Source: an uncultured Verrucomicrobia subdivision 3 bacterium (GTDB lineage Bacteria; Verrucomicrobiota; Verrucomicrobiae; Limisphaerales; CAMLLE01). Taken from it: a stretch of 30,485 bases of DNA. Under the pieces are notes generated by a model. It saw only the letters and a program-made list of their open reading frames with translations, made no database searches and was not told the DNA's origin. A program made the position numbers and the translations under genes. The stretch spans positions 1 to 30,485 of the forward strand of contig CAMLLE010000001.1 of the NCBI GenBank assembly GCA_946480555.1, written 5' to 3'. The stretch's first letter is position 1; every line of letters begins with the position of its first letter. This document shows, piece by piece, positions 17,031 through 25,365 of this stretch.

Positions 17031-17051
17031 GGGTGTCACAAGCACAACATT

Positions 17052-17333
17052 ATGAAAGCGATTACATCCCTTCTGCTCGCCACGAGCCTGTTTGCCGGCG
17101 TCCTCAGCGCCGCGGCCGCCGATGAAAAAGCCAGCACGGCCAAGCCTTACAAGCTCGACACCTGCGCCGTCTCGGACGAAAAGCTCGGCGAAATGGGCAA
17201 ACCCTACGTTTTCGAGCACAAAGGCCAGGAGATCAAACTTTGCTGCAAAAGCTGCAAGAAGGATTTCGACAAGAACCCAGACAAGTTCCTGAAGAAGATG
17301 GCCGAGAATGAAAAGAAGGCCACTGCGAAGTAG
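17052..17333 (+). CDS. Small secreted YHS/TRASH-like metal-binding protein
   Basis: A 93-residue protein with a signal peptide (MKAITSLLLATSLFAGVLSA, cleavage near AAA/D). The mature part has 'YKLDTCAVSDEKLGEMGKPY' (Cys38), 'VFEHKGQEIKLCCKSCKKDF' (Cys64, Cys65, Cys68) and 'NPDKFLKKM'. This order, C, then FxxxGxxxxxCCxxC, then DFxxNPxKF, is that of YHS/TRASH-type domains that bind soft metals. The C-terminus is Lys-rich. It lies about 200 bp ahead of the Cus-type genes on the same strand, which suggests a periplasmic copper or silver binder acting with them. Separate transcription is possible since a promoter-like pair precedes it. Confidence 0.8.
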   Translation: MKAITSLLLATSLFAGVLSAAAADEKASTAKPYKLDTCAVSDEKLGEMGKPYVFEHKGQEIKLCCKSCKKDFDKNPDKFLKKMAENEKKATAK

Positions 17334-17479
17334 GACTTTCGCGCCGGCCATAATCACTGAAAACCTGTAGTGGTGGCCGGGTCCGCCGTCAGTCGGCGCC
17401 TCTCCCAGCGCGCCGGGCTCAAAGCCAGAAGCGGCGGCCCATGCCTCCGCTAATGTGCGCGGGACCAATAAGGCCCAAA

Positions 17480-17499
17480 CTAAAACAAGATTGGTTTAG
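17480..17499. promoter_or_regulatory. Imperfect inverted repeat ahead of Cus-type genes
   Basis: CTAAAAC (17480-17486) and GGTTTAG (17493-17499) are inverted repeats with one mismatch around six bases, 31 bp upstream of the first small gene of the Cus-type set. It could be an operator for a metal-responsive repressor; no regulator gene is in the window and no known box is matched. Confidence 0.25.
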
Positions 17500-17530
17500 C
17501 GCGATTTCGGAACTGAGATAGATTGCTACC

Positions 17531-17857
17531 ATGAAAACGGCGCTGGCAGTTGTTTGCAGCCTGTTGCTCCTCGGGACGCTGTTCGTCCAGACCGGAGCCG
17601 CGGGAGCCAGCGTGGCCAGTTCAGCACCGACATGCTGCTGTGTGTCAGCGTGCTGTTCGGCTGATATCCCCAATCCGGAGCCGTCCCCCGTTTCGACGGC
17701 TCCGGTTTCCATTTTCTCCACTCACCTGCTGGCGCCAGCGTCCTCGACCACACTTTGGATACTGCCTGCCGCTGAAGTTTCCTCGTCTGCCTCCCTCGCG
17801 CCCATCGCGGCTGAAGCTGCCCCGCTGTTCATCCGCGTTCGCGCCCTGTTGATCTGA
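17531..17857 (+). CDS. Small secreted protein with a Cys cluster, unknown function
   Basis: A 108-residue protein that I do not recognise. It has a clear signal peptide (MKTALAVVCSLLLLGTLFVQ). It is followed by an unusual thiol cluster 'APTCCCVSACCSADIPNPEP' (Cys35-37 and Cys41-42), and then a Pro/Ser/Ala-rich tail with no predicted fold. Five cysteines within eight positions, in front of a Cu/Ag efflux set, point to soft-metal binding in the periplasm, but the gene could also be a leader with little function. The reading frame ends 84 bp before the CusC-like start on the same strand, so it is probably the first gene of that operon. GC-rich Ala/Pro coding makes false prediction possible, but the signal peptide argues against it. 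Confidence 0.6.
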   Translation: MKTALAVVCSLLLLGTLFVQTGAAGASVASSAPTCCCVSACCSADIPNPEPSPVSTAPVSIFSTHLLAPASSTTLWILPAAEVSSSASLAPIAAEAAPLFIRVRALLI

Positions 17858-17941
17858 TCCGCCTCCGTTGGACGCCCGCAGTGTGTACGCACAGATACAT
17901 TGTGGGCTGACCTTGCGGCTGTGCCTTTGACTCGGATCAGC

Positions 17942-19303
17942 ATGAAAATCATCTTAATCACATTTGCAGTCGGTGCCTTCGCCTGCCTGGAACCCAGGAT
18001 TCACGCCGCTTCCATGGAAAACAGCGGCGGGCCTGATGACACTTCAGCCATCGCCACAAACCTTGTCGTCGTCACCGCAGATTTCCTGAACGACCTTGCC
18101 GAGGAAATCCGCACGAACAACCCCGCGCTTCGCGCCGCCAACGCCCGCGCCCATGCGGCTGAAGCGAATGTCGCGACTGTGCGCACGTGGGATGATCCCA
18201 TGGTTAGCGTCGGTGGCATGGCGGCAGAGCGCATGATGCGCCAGGAGGACGGCGATCTCGCGTACGGCCTTGAGCAGAAACTGCCGTTGTTCGGAAGACC
18301 GAAATCTGAACGCCGGCTCGCTGTCGCGGAAGCTTCAACCGAAGCGGCCCGTTCCGAATACCAGTTCCAACAGCTGCGCGCTGAGTTCGCCCGCGCCGCT
18401 TTCCGCACTGCGCTCGCCAACGAAATCACCATGATCGGCGAAGAGGATCTGGCGTGGCTCGACCTGATGCGCCGCACGGCTGATGCGAAATATCAGTCCG
18501 GCCAGGCGACACTCGTGGAAGTGCTCCAGCTGAGCAACGAGCACGCGCGCCGCGCCACCGCGTTGCAAACGGAACGCGACCAACTCAGTCACGGCCTCGT
18601 CACGCTCAATCGCCTCCTGAATCGAAGCCAACGAAGCGCCTGGCCGCGCTTGCAGCTGCCGGAGCCCGGACCGGCCGTCCCTTTCAGCCAGCGGCTCGTC
18701 GATTTTGCACTCAAATATGAGCCGAGAATTCTGACCATGCGCGAAGAAATCAAAGCCGCCGAAGCAGCCGTGGACGTCGCGCGTCGCAATCGCTTCCCGG
18801 AAATCAGCGTCGGCCTGGAAGCCCGCAACTACATCGGCGATGGCAGCTTCCGCCAAGGCATGCTGGTCCTCAGTTCCAGCCTGCCCTGGGCGAACGCACG
18901 CAAGTACCGCAATGAAGTGAAACGCGAACGCGCGAAGTTGTCCGCAGTCGAATTTGAGCTCGCCGATTATCAGGCCGCCCTCCGTGAGGAAGTTCACTTG
19001 CTTGCAATCAAGATCGCCGCAGCCCGCCGTGAGGCGTTGCTGTATCGCGATGAGATTTTGCCACGCACACGAGCCGCCATGGAAACGATCCGGGCCAGTT
19101 GGGAATCAAATCGCGCCTCAGTTCGCGAACTGCTGGAAACGCGCCGCATGCTGCTCGACGCGCGGCTGATGTATGCGCGCGCCGTGGCGGAACAATACGA
19201 AATGATGTCGAACCTCGTGCTTTGCTGCGGCTTGGGTGATCTCGCCGCGCTGCAAATGCTGGTCGAAACACCGGAGCCCACGAACACGACGCCCAACCCA
19301 TGA
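17942..19303 (+). CDS. cusC: CusC/TolC-like outer-membrane efflux protein
   Basis: About 453 residues of the outer-membrane-factor family. A signal peptide (MKIILITFAVGAFACLEPRI) is followed by 'EEIRTNNPALRAANARAHAA', 'DDPMVSVGGM' and 'YGLEQKLPLFGRPKSERRLA', a pattern usual for the channels of metal RND systems (CzcC/CusC). The second repeat has 'KAAEAAVDVARRNRFPEISV' and later 'EVHLLAIKIAAARREALLY'. The start at 17942 was chosen because it opens the signal peptide; an upstream frame from 17900 adds no recognisable sequence. It forms the outer-membrane part of the Cus-type exporter with the CusB and CusA genes. The symbol follows position and family and is not proof of substrate. Confidence 0.82.
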   Translation: MKIILITFAVGAFACLEPRIHAASMENSGGPDDTSAIATNLVVVTADFLNDLAEEIRTNNPALRAANARAHAAEANVATVRTWDDPMVSVGGMAAERMMRQEDGDLAYGLEQKLPLFGRPKSERRLAVAEASTEAARSEYQFQQLRAEFARAAFRTALANEITMIGEEDLAWLDLMRRTADAKYQSGQATLVEVLQLSNEHARRATALQTERDQLSHGLVTLNRLLNRSQRSAWPRLQLPEPGPAVPFSQRLVDFALKYEPRILTMREEIKAAEAAVDVARRNRFPEISVGLEARNYIGDGSFRQGMLVLSSSLPWANARKYRNEVKRERAKLSAVEFELADYQAALREEVHLLAIKIAAARREALLYRDEILPRTRAAMETIRASWESNRASVRELLETRRMLLDARLMYARAVAEQYEMMSNLVLCCGLGDLAALQMLVETPEPTNTTPNP

Positions 19304-19448
19304 AAGGCAAATGAACCGTCCGGACACACAACGCTCCTGGAACCACGGGCTCGAAGCTTGGCCCCATCCGCTTCTCCTTTGCGACCTTCGCGCGAGGTCC
19401 ATCCCCCGCAGCTTTGCGACACATCATTAACCACCAGATCAAACATCT

Positions 19449-19844
19449 ATGAAATTCATCGCCTCAAAAATCCATTGGATCGGAATCATCCTGCTCGTCG
19501 GATTCACCGCCGCCGCGGCCGGGCTCTACTTCGATACGCCTTCCACGCCTCGAAAGAAGACGGCTCCCACCGCAAAAGCCGCCGAAATTAAATCCGCTGC
19601 GGCCGACATCCACGCTGGCTGCAACCACAATCACGCCAGCCCGCAGAACGCCGATGGCGGTTGTGGAACCGCGACGGCTGCGGGCGAGGGACACGGTTGC
19701 TGCGGTGGAAAGCAGGAAGCCTCAACCATGATCCTGCCCGCCGGTCATCCTCCCATCGAAGGTTACACCGTGGCGACCGATGCCCACGCCGGTTGCGCTC
19801 ACGCCGCCGAAACGGGCGCGGAGAAAACCAAAGCTCAACCATGA
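19449..19844 (+). CDS. Membrane-anchored His/Cys-rich putative metal-binding protein
   Basis: A 131-residue protein with one N-terminal membrane helix (about 10-28, 'WIGIILLVGFTAAAAGLYF') and a periplasmic tail rich in His and Cys. The tail has two similar motifs, 'HAGCNHNH' (55-62) and 'HAGCAH' (113-118), plus 'GGCG' and 'GHGCCGG' (81-87). No known family was recognised, but this composition is typical of soft-metal binding. Its stop overlaps the CusB start (ATGA, 19841-19844), so translation of the two is coupled. That ties it to the Cus exporter, perhaps as a metal chaperone in place of CusF, which I do not see here. The 145 bp before it show nothing recognisable. Confidence 0.8.
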   Translation: MKFIASKIHWIGIILLVGFTAAAAGLYFDTPSTPRKKTAPTAKAAEIKSAAADIHAGCNHNHASPQNADGGCGTATAAGEGHGCCGGKQEASTMILPAGHPPIEGYTVATDAHAGCAHAAETGAEKTKAQP

Positions 19845-21091
19845 ACTTTTTCCGCCCAATCCTCTTTGCGTTCGCGTTGACCGTCGTTGCACTCACGGGC
19901 TGCAGCAAATCCGAGAACCCCTCAGGCACCGCCACCAAGGAAGCCAGGTTCCATTGCCCAATGCATCCGACCTACACGAGCGATCGGCCCGGAGATTGCC
20001 CGATCTGCGGCATGAGCCTCGTGCCGATTGGCGGAAATGTCAGCGAATCGACGACTTCCATTCCGGGCCGCGTGGCGATCGTTTTGTCACCAGAAAAGCG
20101 CCAGCTCATCGGGCTCACGCTTTCCACGGTGGAAAAGCGTTCGCTCATCGGTAACGTGCGCGCGCCTGGCGTGGTGACACATGATGAAACCCGTTACGCG
20201 CGAATCGCACCGCGCTTTGGCGGCTGGGTGAAATCCCTGCAGGTGAACTTCACCGGACAACCGGTGAACGTGGGCGAACCGCTCTTCACAGTTTACAGCC
20301 CGGACCTGTTCACCGCGGAAACGGATTACCTGCTCGCCTGGAAGAACTCGCAATACTCCAGCAACAGCCCGGCGGCACAGCGCGATTCCGCGGCGCAACT
20401 GCTCGGCTCGGCGCGCCGGAAACTGGAATTGCTCGAAGTGGGCGAAGCCGAAATCCGCGACTTGGAGCAACGTGGCAAGGCCATGGATGAACTCCAGATT
20501 CGCGCGCCGATCTCCGGTCACGTGATCGCCAAGAACGCGGTGCAAGGCCAGGCGTTTGAAGCGGGCGAAATGCTTTACGAGATCGCCGATCTCTCCCGCG
20601 TCTGGATTCGCGCGGCAGTTCACGAATCGGACCTTCCGTTGATCAATGTCGGCCAGCGCGCGTCCATTGCGTTCTCGAGCTTGGGCAACAAGGTGTTTGA
20701 AAGTGCGGTCACGTTCATCGACCCGCACATCAATCCGCAAACGCGCCGCGGCGAAGCCCGGTTGGAACTGAGGAACGCGAATCATCAATTACGGCCCGAG
20801 ATGTGGGCGAATGTGGAATTCGAACTTCGCACGGACAATGTCCCCGCCATTCCAGCCAGCGCGGTCATTGACACCGGCACGCGCTGGATCGCGTTTGTGG
20901 ACGCGGACAGGGATCACCTTGAGCCGCGAGAAGTGAAGATCGGTCAGCGCACGGATGAATACTTCGAAGTTCTCGACGGACTGAAGGAAGGCGAAAAGGT
21001 TGTCACTCGCGCGTTGTTCCTGATCGATTCGGAAAGCCAGCTCAAGGCGGCAATTTCGGCGATGACTTCGGCGGAGGAACACAAACATTGA
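19841..21091 (+). CDS. cusB: CusB-like efflux adaptor with heavy-metal-binding domain
   Basis: A 416-residue periplasmic adaptor. The N-terminus is a lipoprotein signal ending 'ALTGC' (Cys21). Residues 37-62 are a heavy-metal-binding domain with 'FHCPMHPTY' and 'GDCPICGMSLVP' (Cys39, Met41, His42, Cys53, Cys56, Met58), as in many CusB proteins. The barrel and lipoyl parts follow: 'VRAPGVVTHDETRYARIAPR', 'FGGWVKSLQVNFTGQPVNVG', then a helical hairpin and 'LQIRAPISGHVIAKNAVQGQ', and 'RVWIRAAVHESDLPLINVGQ'. The frame is open upstream to 19661, but the ATG at 19841 overlaps the previous stop and opens the lipoprotein signal. It bridges CusC and CusA and is expected to deliver Cu(I)/Ag(I) to the pump. 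No DUF3347 is present at its C-terminus; that domain is on CusA here. Confidence 0.92.
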   Translation: MNFFRPILFAFALTVVALTGCSKSENPSGTATKEARFHCPMHPTYTSDRPGDCPICGMSLVPIGGNVSESTTSIPGRVAIVLSPEKRQLIGLTLSTVEKRSLIGNVRAPGVVTHDETRYARIAPRFGGWVKSLQVNFTGQPVNVGEPLFTVYSPDLFTAETDYLLAWKNSQYSSNSPAAQRDSAAQLLGSARRKLELLEVGEAEIRDLEQRGKAMDELQIRAPISGHVIAKNAVQGQAFEAGEMLYEIADLSRVWIRAAVHESDLPLINVGQRASIAFSSLGNKVFESAVTFIDPHINPQTRRGEARLELRNANHQLRPEMWANVEFELRTDNVPAIPASAVIDTGTRWIAFVDADRDHLEPREVKIGQRTDEYFEVLDGLKEGEKVVTRALFLIDSESQLKAAISAMTSAEEHKH

Positions 21092-21133
21092 GGGGCGCGC
21101 GTATGGTCTGGAACATCCAACTGAATCAAGCAC

Positions 21134-21166
21134 CTCCCTCTCTTCTGCGGAGCGGAGGAGAGGGGG
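21134..21166 (+). repeat. Strong intergenic hairpin between cusB and cusA
   Basis: CCTCCCTCTCTTCTGC (21134-21148 arm) pairs with GCGGAGGAGAGGGGG (21152-21166) in RNA to give a stem of about 15 bp with three G-U pairs and a GGA loop. There is no T-run. The 160-bp gap around it holds no gene. It may be a dispersed palindrome or an RNA-processing element that changes the CusB:CusA ratio. Confidence 0.5.
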
Positions 21167-21251
21167 AACAGGCGTATCGGTCGAATCTTAAAGGCCGGGA
21201 TGCCTTTGCCCGCTTCGGTAATGCAACGGCTTTCATCTTGATTCGCTGACC

Positions 21252-24200
21252 ATGCAACATTCATCGCTCAGCAAAGACTCTTTTATCGAGCGCATCATCG
21301 AATGGAGCGCACGGAACAAATTCATGGTGTTCATGCTCACGGCCGCGCTGTTCGTGGGCGGGATTTATTCCATGCGGAATACGCCATTGGATGCGATTCC
21401 CGATCTGTCGGACGTTCAAGTAATCATCTTCACCCAGTGGGAAGGGCGCAGCCCAAATCTGGTGGAGGACCAAATCACTTATCCCATCGTCACGAAGTTG
21501 CTGAGCGCGCCAAAGGTGCGCGTGGTGCGCGGATACTCCTTCTTCGGTTACTCCTTTGTTTACGCCGTGTTCGAGGACGGGACCGATATCTACTGGGCGC
21601 GGTCTCGCGTGTTGGAATACATGCAGGGACTCGCCGGCAGCCTGCCCACAGGCGTCACGCCGACGCTCGGACCGGACGCCACCGGCGTTGGCTGGGGATT
21701 CCAATACGCGCTAGTCGATCGAAGCGGGAAAAATGATCTCGCTCAGTTGCGTTCATTCCAGGACTGGCACCTGCGCTACTGGCTGCAAAGCATCGAAGGC
21801 GTTTCCGAAGTGGCGACCTTCGGCGGATTTGAAAAGCAGTATCAGGTCGAAATCGATCCCGACAAACTCACGGCTTACAACATCCCGCTTCCGACGATTG
21901 TCTCCGCGATCCGAAATGCGAACAACGACGTAGGCGGCCGCGAACTGGAGCGCTTCGGAACCACCTATCTCGTGCGCGGCAAAGGCTACATTCATTCGCT
22001 CGAGGATTTGCGAATGGTGACCGTAGGCGCGGATGCGAATGGCGCGCCCGTGCTGTTGCGCGATGTCGCACGCAACATCACTGTCGGACCGGAAATGCGC
22101 CGCGGTGCAGGTGATCTGGATGGCGAAGGCGAAACTGTTGGCGGCATCGTGGTCGTGCGCTACGGACAAAATGTTTTGCAGGTGATCGATCGCCTGAAGG
22201 CCAAACTCGAGGAACTTAAACCGTCATTGCCTGAAGGAATCGAAGTCGTCATCACCTACGATCGCTCCGATCTGATCCGCCGTTCCATCAGCACACTGAC
22301 GCACACGATTCTCGAGGAATCCATCATCGTCGCCGTGATCGTGATCATCTTCCTGCTCGATTTCGGCGGCGCCGCGCGCGCGATCATCACGCTGCCGATC
22401 GCGGTCGTGCTCGCGTTCATCCCGATGTATTTCATGGGGCTCACCGCGAACATCATGTCGCTGGCGGGTATTGCAATTTCCATCGGCGTGTTGACGGATG
22501 AAGCCGTGGTAATGGTGGAGAATGTCCACAAACGACTGGAGCACGCGCCGCCGGGACTGACGCGCTCGCAACGGCAGGAGATCATCATCGCCGCGTGCAA
22601 GCAGCTGGGCAAACCGCTGTTCTTCGCGCTGCTTGTGATCACGGTCAGCTTCATGCCGGTGTTCACGCTCGAAGCCCAGGAAGGCCGTCTGTTCAAGCCG
22701 CTGGCTTACACGAAAACGTTTACCATGGCCGCGGCGGCGTTTCTCTCTATCACGCTCGGGCCAGCGCTGATCGTGCTGATGACCGGCGCGAAGGTGATCC
22801 CGGAGCATCGCCATCCGGTCAGCCGATTGCTGCATCGATTGTATTATCCGTGGGTCAGCGCCTTGATGCGGCGCCGCTTGCTCTCGATCGGCATCGCTAT
22901 TCTCGCAATCGCGTCGGCCATTCCGGCTTACTTGAAGCTCGGTTCGGAATTCATGCCACCGTTGAACGAAGGCACTATTCTTTACATGCCGACCACGTTG
23001 CCCACGGTTTCCATCACGGAAGCGACGCGTTTGCTGCAAATTCAGGATCGCATTCTGAAACAATTCCCTGAAGTCGCCACCGTTCACGGCAAAGCCGGCC
23101 GGGCGGAAACGGCGACTGATCCGGCGCCGATGGAGATGTTCGAAACGGTGGTGCAGCTGAAACCGCATTCGGAATGGCGCAGCGTCACGCAGGATCGCTG
23201 GTATTCAAGTTGGGCGCCCGACTGGCTGAAGGGCGGCTTGCGCAAACTCTGGCCGGACGCGCGGCCAATCACGTGGGATGAATTGATCCAGGAGATGGAT
23301 CAGGCGCTCACGATTCCTGGACAGGTGAATGCGTGGACGATGCCGATCAAGGCGCGCATCGACATGTTGAACACGGGCATTCGCACGCCGGTGGGTGTGA
23401 AGATTTTTGGCAGCGATTTGAAGGAGATCAACCGGCTGGGCGAACGGCTGGAAGCCCTGTTGCAGGACGTGCCCGGCACGCGCAGCGCGTATTCCGAGCG
23501 AACTGTTGGCGGGCTTTACCTCGACATCGTCCCGAATCGCGCCGAGATCGCGCGTTACGGATTGAACGTCGAAGACGTGTTGATGTTGGTTGAAACTGCG
23601 ATTGGCGGGATGTCGATTGATCGCACGTTTGAAGGCCGCGAACGCTATACGATCAATGTGCGTTACAGCCGTGAGTTGCGGGACGATCCGGAGAAGTTGA
23701 AACGCGTCCTTGTGCCAGTTGGGATGAGCGAAACGGTGAACGGGGGAAGCGGGGACACGGGGATGAATCCCAGCTCTACGTCCCGCCGTCCCGCCGTCTC
23801 CGCCATGCGCCAGATTCCGCTCGGGCAACTGGCCGACATTCACATCACAAGCGGACCGCCGTTGATCAAGAATGAGGACGGCGCACTGACGGGCTGGGTT
23901 TACGTGGACGTGGAAGGCCGCGACATCGGCAGCTACGTGAACGAAGCCAAGAAGCGGGTTTCGGAGAAGATCGAGAAAGCCGGTTTGCTGCCGGCCGGGT
24001 ATCGCATCGAGTGGACCGGCCAGTACGAGTACATGCTGCGCGTGCGCGAGCGCTTGATGGTTGTGCTCCCGATCACGCTGCTCCTTATTTTCGTCCTGCT
24101 CTACTTGAACTTCAAAAGCGTGGTCGAAGCGCTGATCGTGATGCTGTCACTGCCCTTCGCCATGACGGGCAGCATTTGGATGCTTTGGCTGCTCGACTAC

Positions 24201-25277
24201 AATCTCAGCATCGCCGTGTGGGTTGGAATCATCGCCCTCGCTGGCCTCGCTGCTCAAACCGGCACCGTGATGATCATCTATCTCGACGAAGCATTCCACG
24301 CGTATCAGCGCGCGGGCCGCATGAACACGCAGCACGATTTGTTCGAAGCCATCACCTACGGCGCAGTTCAACGTGTGCGCCCGAAGTTGATGACCGTTTG
24401 CATGATCACGCTCGGCCTGGTGCCTGCGATGTGGGCCACCGGCGCTGGCGCGGAAGCCATTCAACGCATCGCCGCGCCGATGGTCGGCGGCTTGATCACG
24501 TCCACGATTCTCACACTGGAGATTGTGCCGGCGATCTATTCCGTCTGGCGCGGGCGACAGGTTCAATGGGTGAAAGGTCCACCACCGCCGCGCAAGAGCT
24601 GGGATGAATTGAGCCATCAATTTGTCGAACAGGAACGGCGAGAACATGGCGGCAGGCACGGCGCGGCCGCCGAACCGCAGCAAAGCCAGAAACGCAATGG
24701 ACGTATTTGGATCTGGATCGGAATCGCGATCCTCCTCGTGGTGAGCTTGCTCTGGTTCAAGTCTCGCAGCCGCTCAAGCCCGGCTCCCGCTGAAGGACAA
24801 AGGACCCAAAGCACACCGGCGACAGTCCAATTGCCCCAAGTGCAATTGAGCGCCGAACAACGCGCGGCGCTTGACGCACTCCTGCAACAGGCAAGCGCCA
24901 TCACTGAAAGCCTGGCGAGCGACAATCTACAGGGATTCAACCGCGCCGTGGCGGATTGGCCGGCCGCGTTAAAGCGTGCGCAAACGGCATTTGAATCGCT
25001 GCCGGATTGGCATTCATTGCTGGAACGCGTGGTTGCCTCGCCGTTGGTTCCTGCCGGGGATTTGGGCAACGCTCGCGAGCAATTCCTGCCATTCAGTTCC
25101 GCGCTGGTGGAGTTTGTCACCATCGTCCGCCAGCAGGATTCGGCTTCGAAGAACGTCAAAATCTTCCGCTGTCCGATGGCGCCGAAACCCGGACGCTGGG
25201 TGCAGTTGGAAGGACCGCTGCGAAACCCGTTCTTCGGCGCTGAAATGCTGGAATGCGGTTTGGAAGTCAGCCAATGA
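21252..25277 (+). CDS. cusA: CusA-type Cu(I)/Ag(I) RND pump with C-terminal DUF3347-like domain
   Basis: At 1341 residues this is about 300 longer than usual heavy-metal RND pumps. The core is CusA-like. The metal-site methionines correspond to Met579 ('LYMPTTLP'), Met629 ('APMEMFETV') and Met705 ('RIDMLNTGI'), equal to E. coli Met573/623/672, so Cu(I)/Ag(I) is the likely substrate. The relay reads 'SIGVLTDEAVVMVENVHKRL' instead of the usual AIGAMVDAA. Residues 826-851 are a Gly/Ser/Pro-rich insertion not seen in CusA. After the last core helix (near 1100) come a charged cytoplasmic linker, an extra helix (1152-1169, 'IWIWIGIAILLVVSLLWF') and a domain ending 'FRCPMAPKP ... NPFFGAEMLECGLEV' (Cys1307, Met1309, Met1332, Cys1335), which matches DUF3347. 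The extra helix would put this domain in the periplasm. Confidence 0.92.
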   Translation: MQHSSLSKDSFIERIIEWSARNKFMVFMLTAALFVGGIYSMRNTPLDAIPDLSDVQVIIFTQWEGRSPNLVEDQITYPIVTKLLSAPKVRVVRGYSFFGYSFVYAVFEDGTDIYWARSRVLEYMQGLAGSLPTGVTPTLGPDATGVGWGFQYALVDRSGKNDLAQLRSFQDWHLRYWLQSIEGVSEVATFGGFEKQYQVEIDPDKLTAYNIPLPTIVSAIRNANNDVGGRELERFGTTYLVRGKGYIHSLEDLRMVTVGADANGAPVLLRDVARNITVGPEMRRGAGDLDGEGETVGGIVVVRYGQNVLQVIDRLKAKLEELKPSLPEGIEVVITYDRSDLIRRSISTLTHTILEESIIVAVIVIIFLLDFGGAARAIITLPIAVVLAFIPMYFMGLTANIMSLAGIAISIGVLTDEAVVMVENVHKRLEHAPPGLTRSQRQEIIIAACKQLGKPLFFALLVITVSFMPVFTLEAQEGRLFKPLAYTKTFTMAAAAFLSITLGPALIVLMTGAKVIPEHRHPVSRLLHRLYYPWVSALMRRRLLSIGIAILAIASAIPAYLKLGSEFMPPLNEGTILYMPTTLPTVSITEATRLLQIQDRILKQFPEVATVHGKAGRAETATDPAPMEMFETVVQLKPHSEWRSVTQDRWYSSWAPDWLKGGLRKLWPDARPITWDELIQEMDQALTIPGQVNAWTMPIKARIDMLNTGIRTPVGVKIFGSDLKEINRLGERLEALLQDVPGTRSAYSERTVGGLYLDIVPNRAEIARYGLNVEDVLMLVETAIGGMSIDRTFEGRERYTINVRYSRELRDDPEKLKRVLVPVGMSETVNGGSGDTGMNPSSTSRRPAVSAMRQIPLGQLADIHITSGPPLIKNEDGALTGWVYVDVEGRDIGSYVNEAKKRVSEKIEKAGLLPAGYRIEWTGQYEYMLRVRERLMVVLPITLLLIFVLLYLNFKSVVEALIVMLSLPFAMTGSIWMLWLLDYNLSIAVWVGIIALAGLAAQTGTVMIIYLDEAFHAYQRAGRMNTQHDLFEAITYGAVQRVRPKLMTVCMITLGLVPAMWATGAGAEAIQRIAAPMVGGLITSTILTLEIVPAIYSVWRGRQVQWVKGPPPPRKSWDELSHQFVEQERREHGGRHGAAAEPQQSQKRNGRIWIWIGIAILLVVSLLWFKSRSRSSPAPAEGQRTQSTPATVQLPQVQLSAEQRAALDALLQQASAITESLASDNLQGFNRAVADWPAALKRAQTAFESLPDWHSLLERVVASPLVPAGDLGNAREQFLPFSSALVEFVTIVRQQDSASKNVKIFRCPMAPKPGRWVQLEGPLRNPFFGAEMLECGLEVSQ

Positions 25278-25365
25278 CCCAGGTGACTCACTTGCGGTCA
25301 CAAATGGGTGAACGAAGGCAGTCAATTGACGCGTGCGGGAAGCGACATTAGCCTTCACGCAATCC

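Noticed and set aside
17882..17893. TGTG-TACG-CACA inverted repeat before the CusC-like gene
   Set aside because: Arms of four bases are too short to separate from chance and do not match CueR or CopY boxes known to me.
17052..25277. Mobile resistance island
   Set aside because: No integrase, transposase, tRNA edge or flanking repeats were seen around the Cus-type genes, so transfer cannot be claimed from this window.
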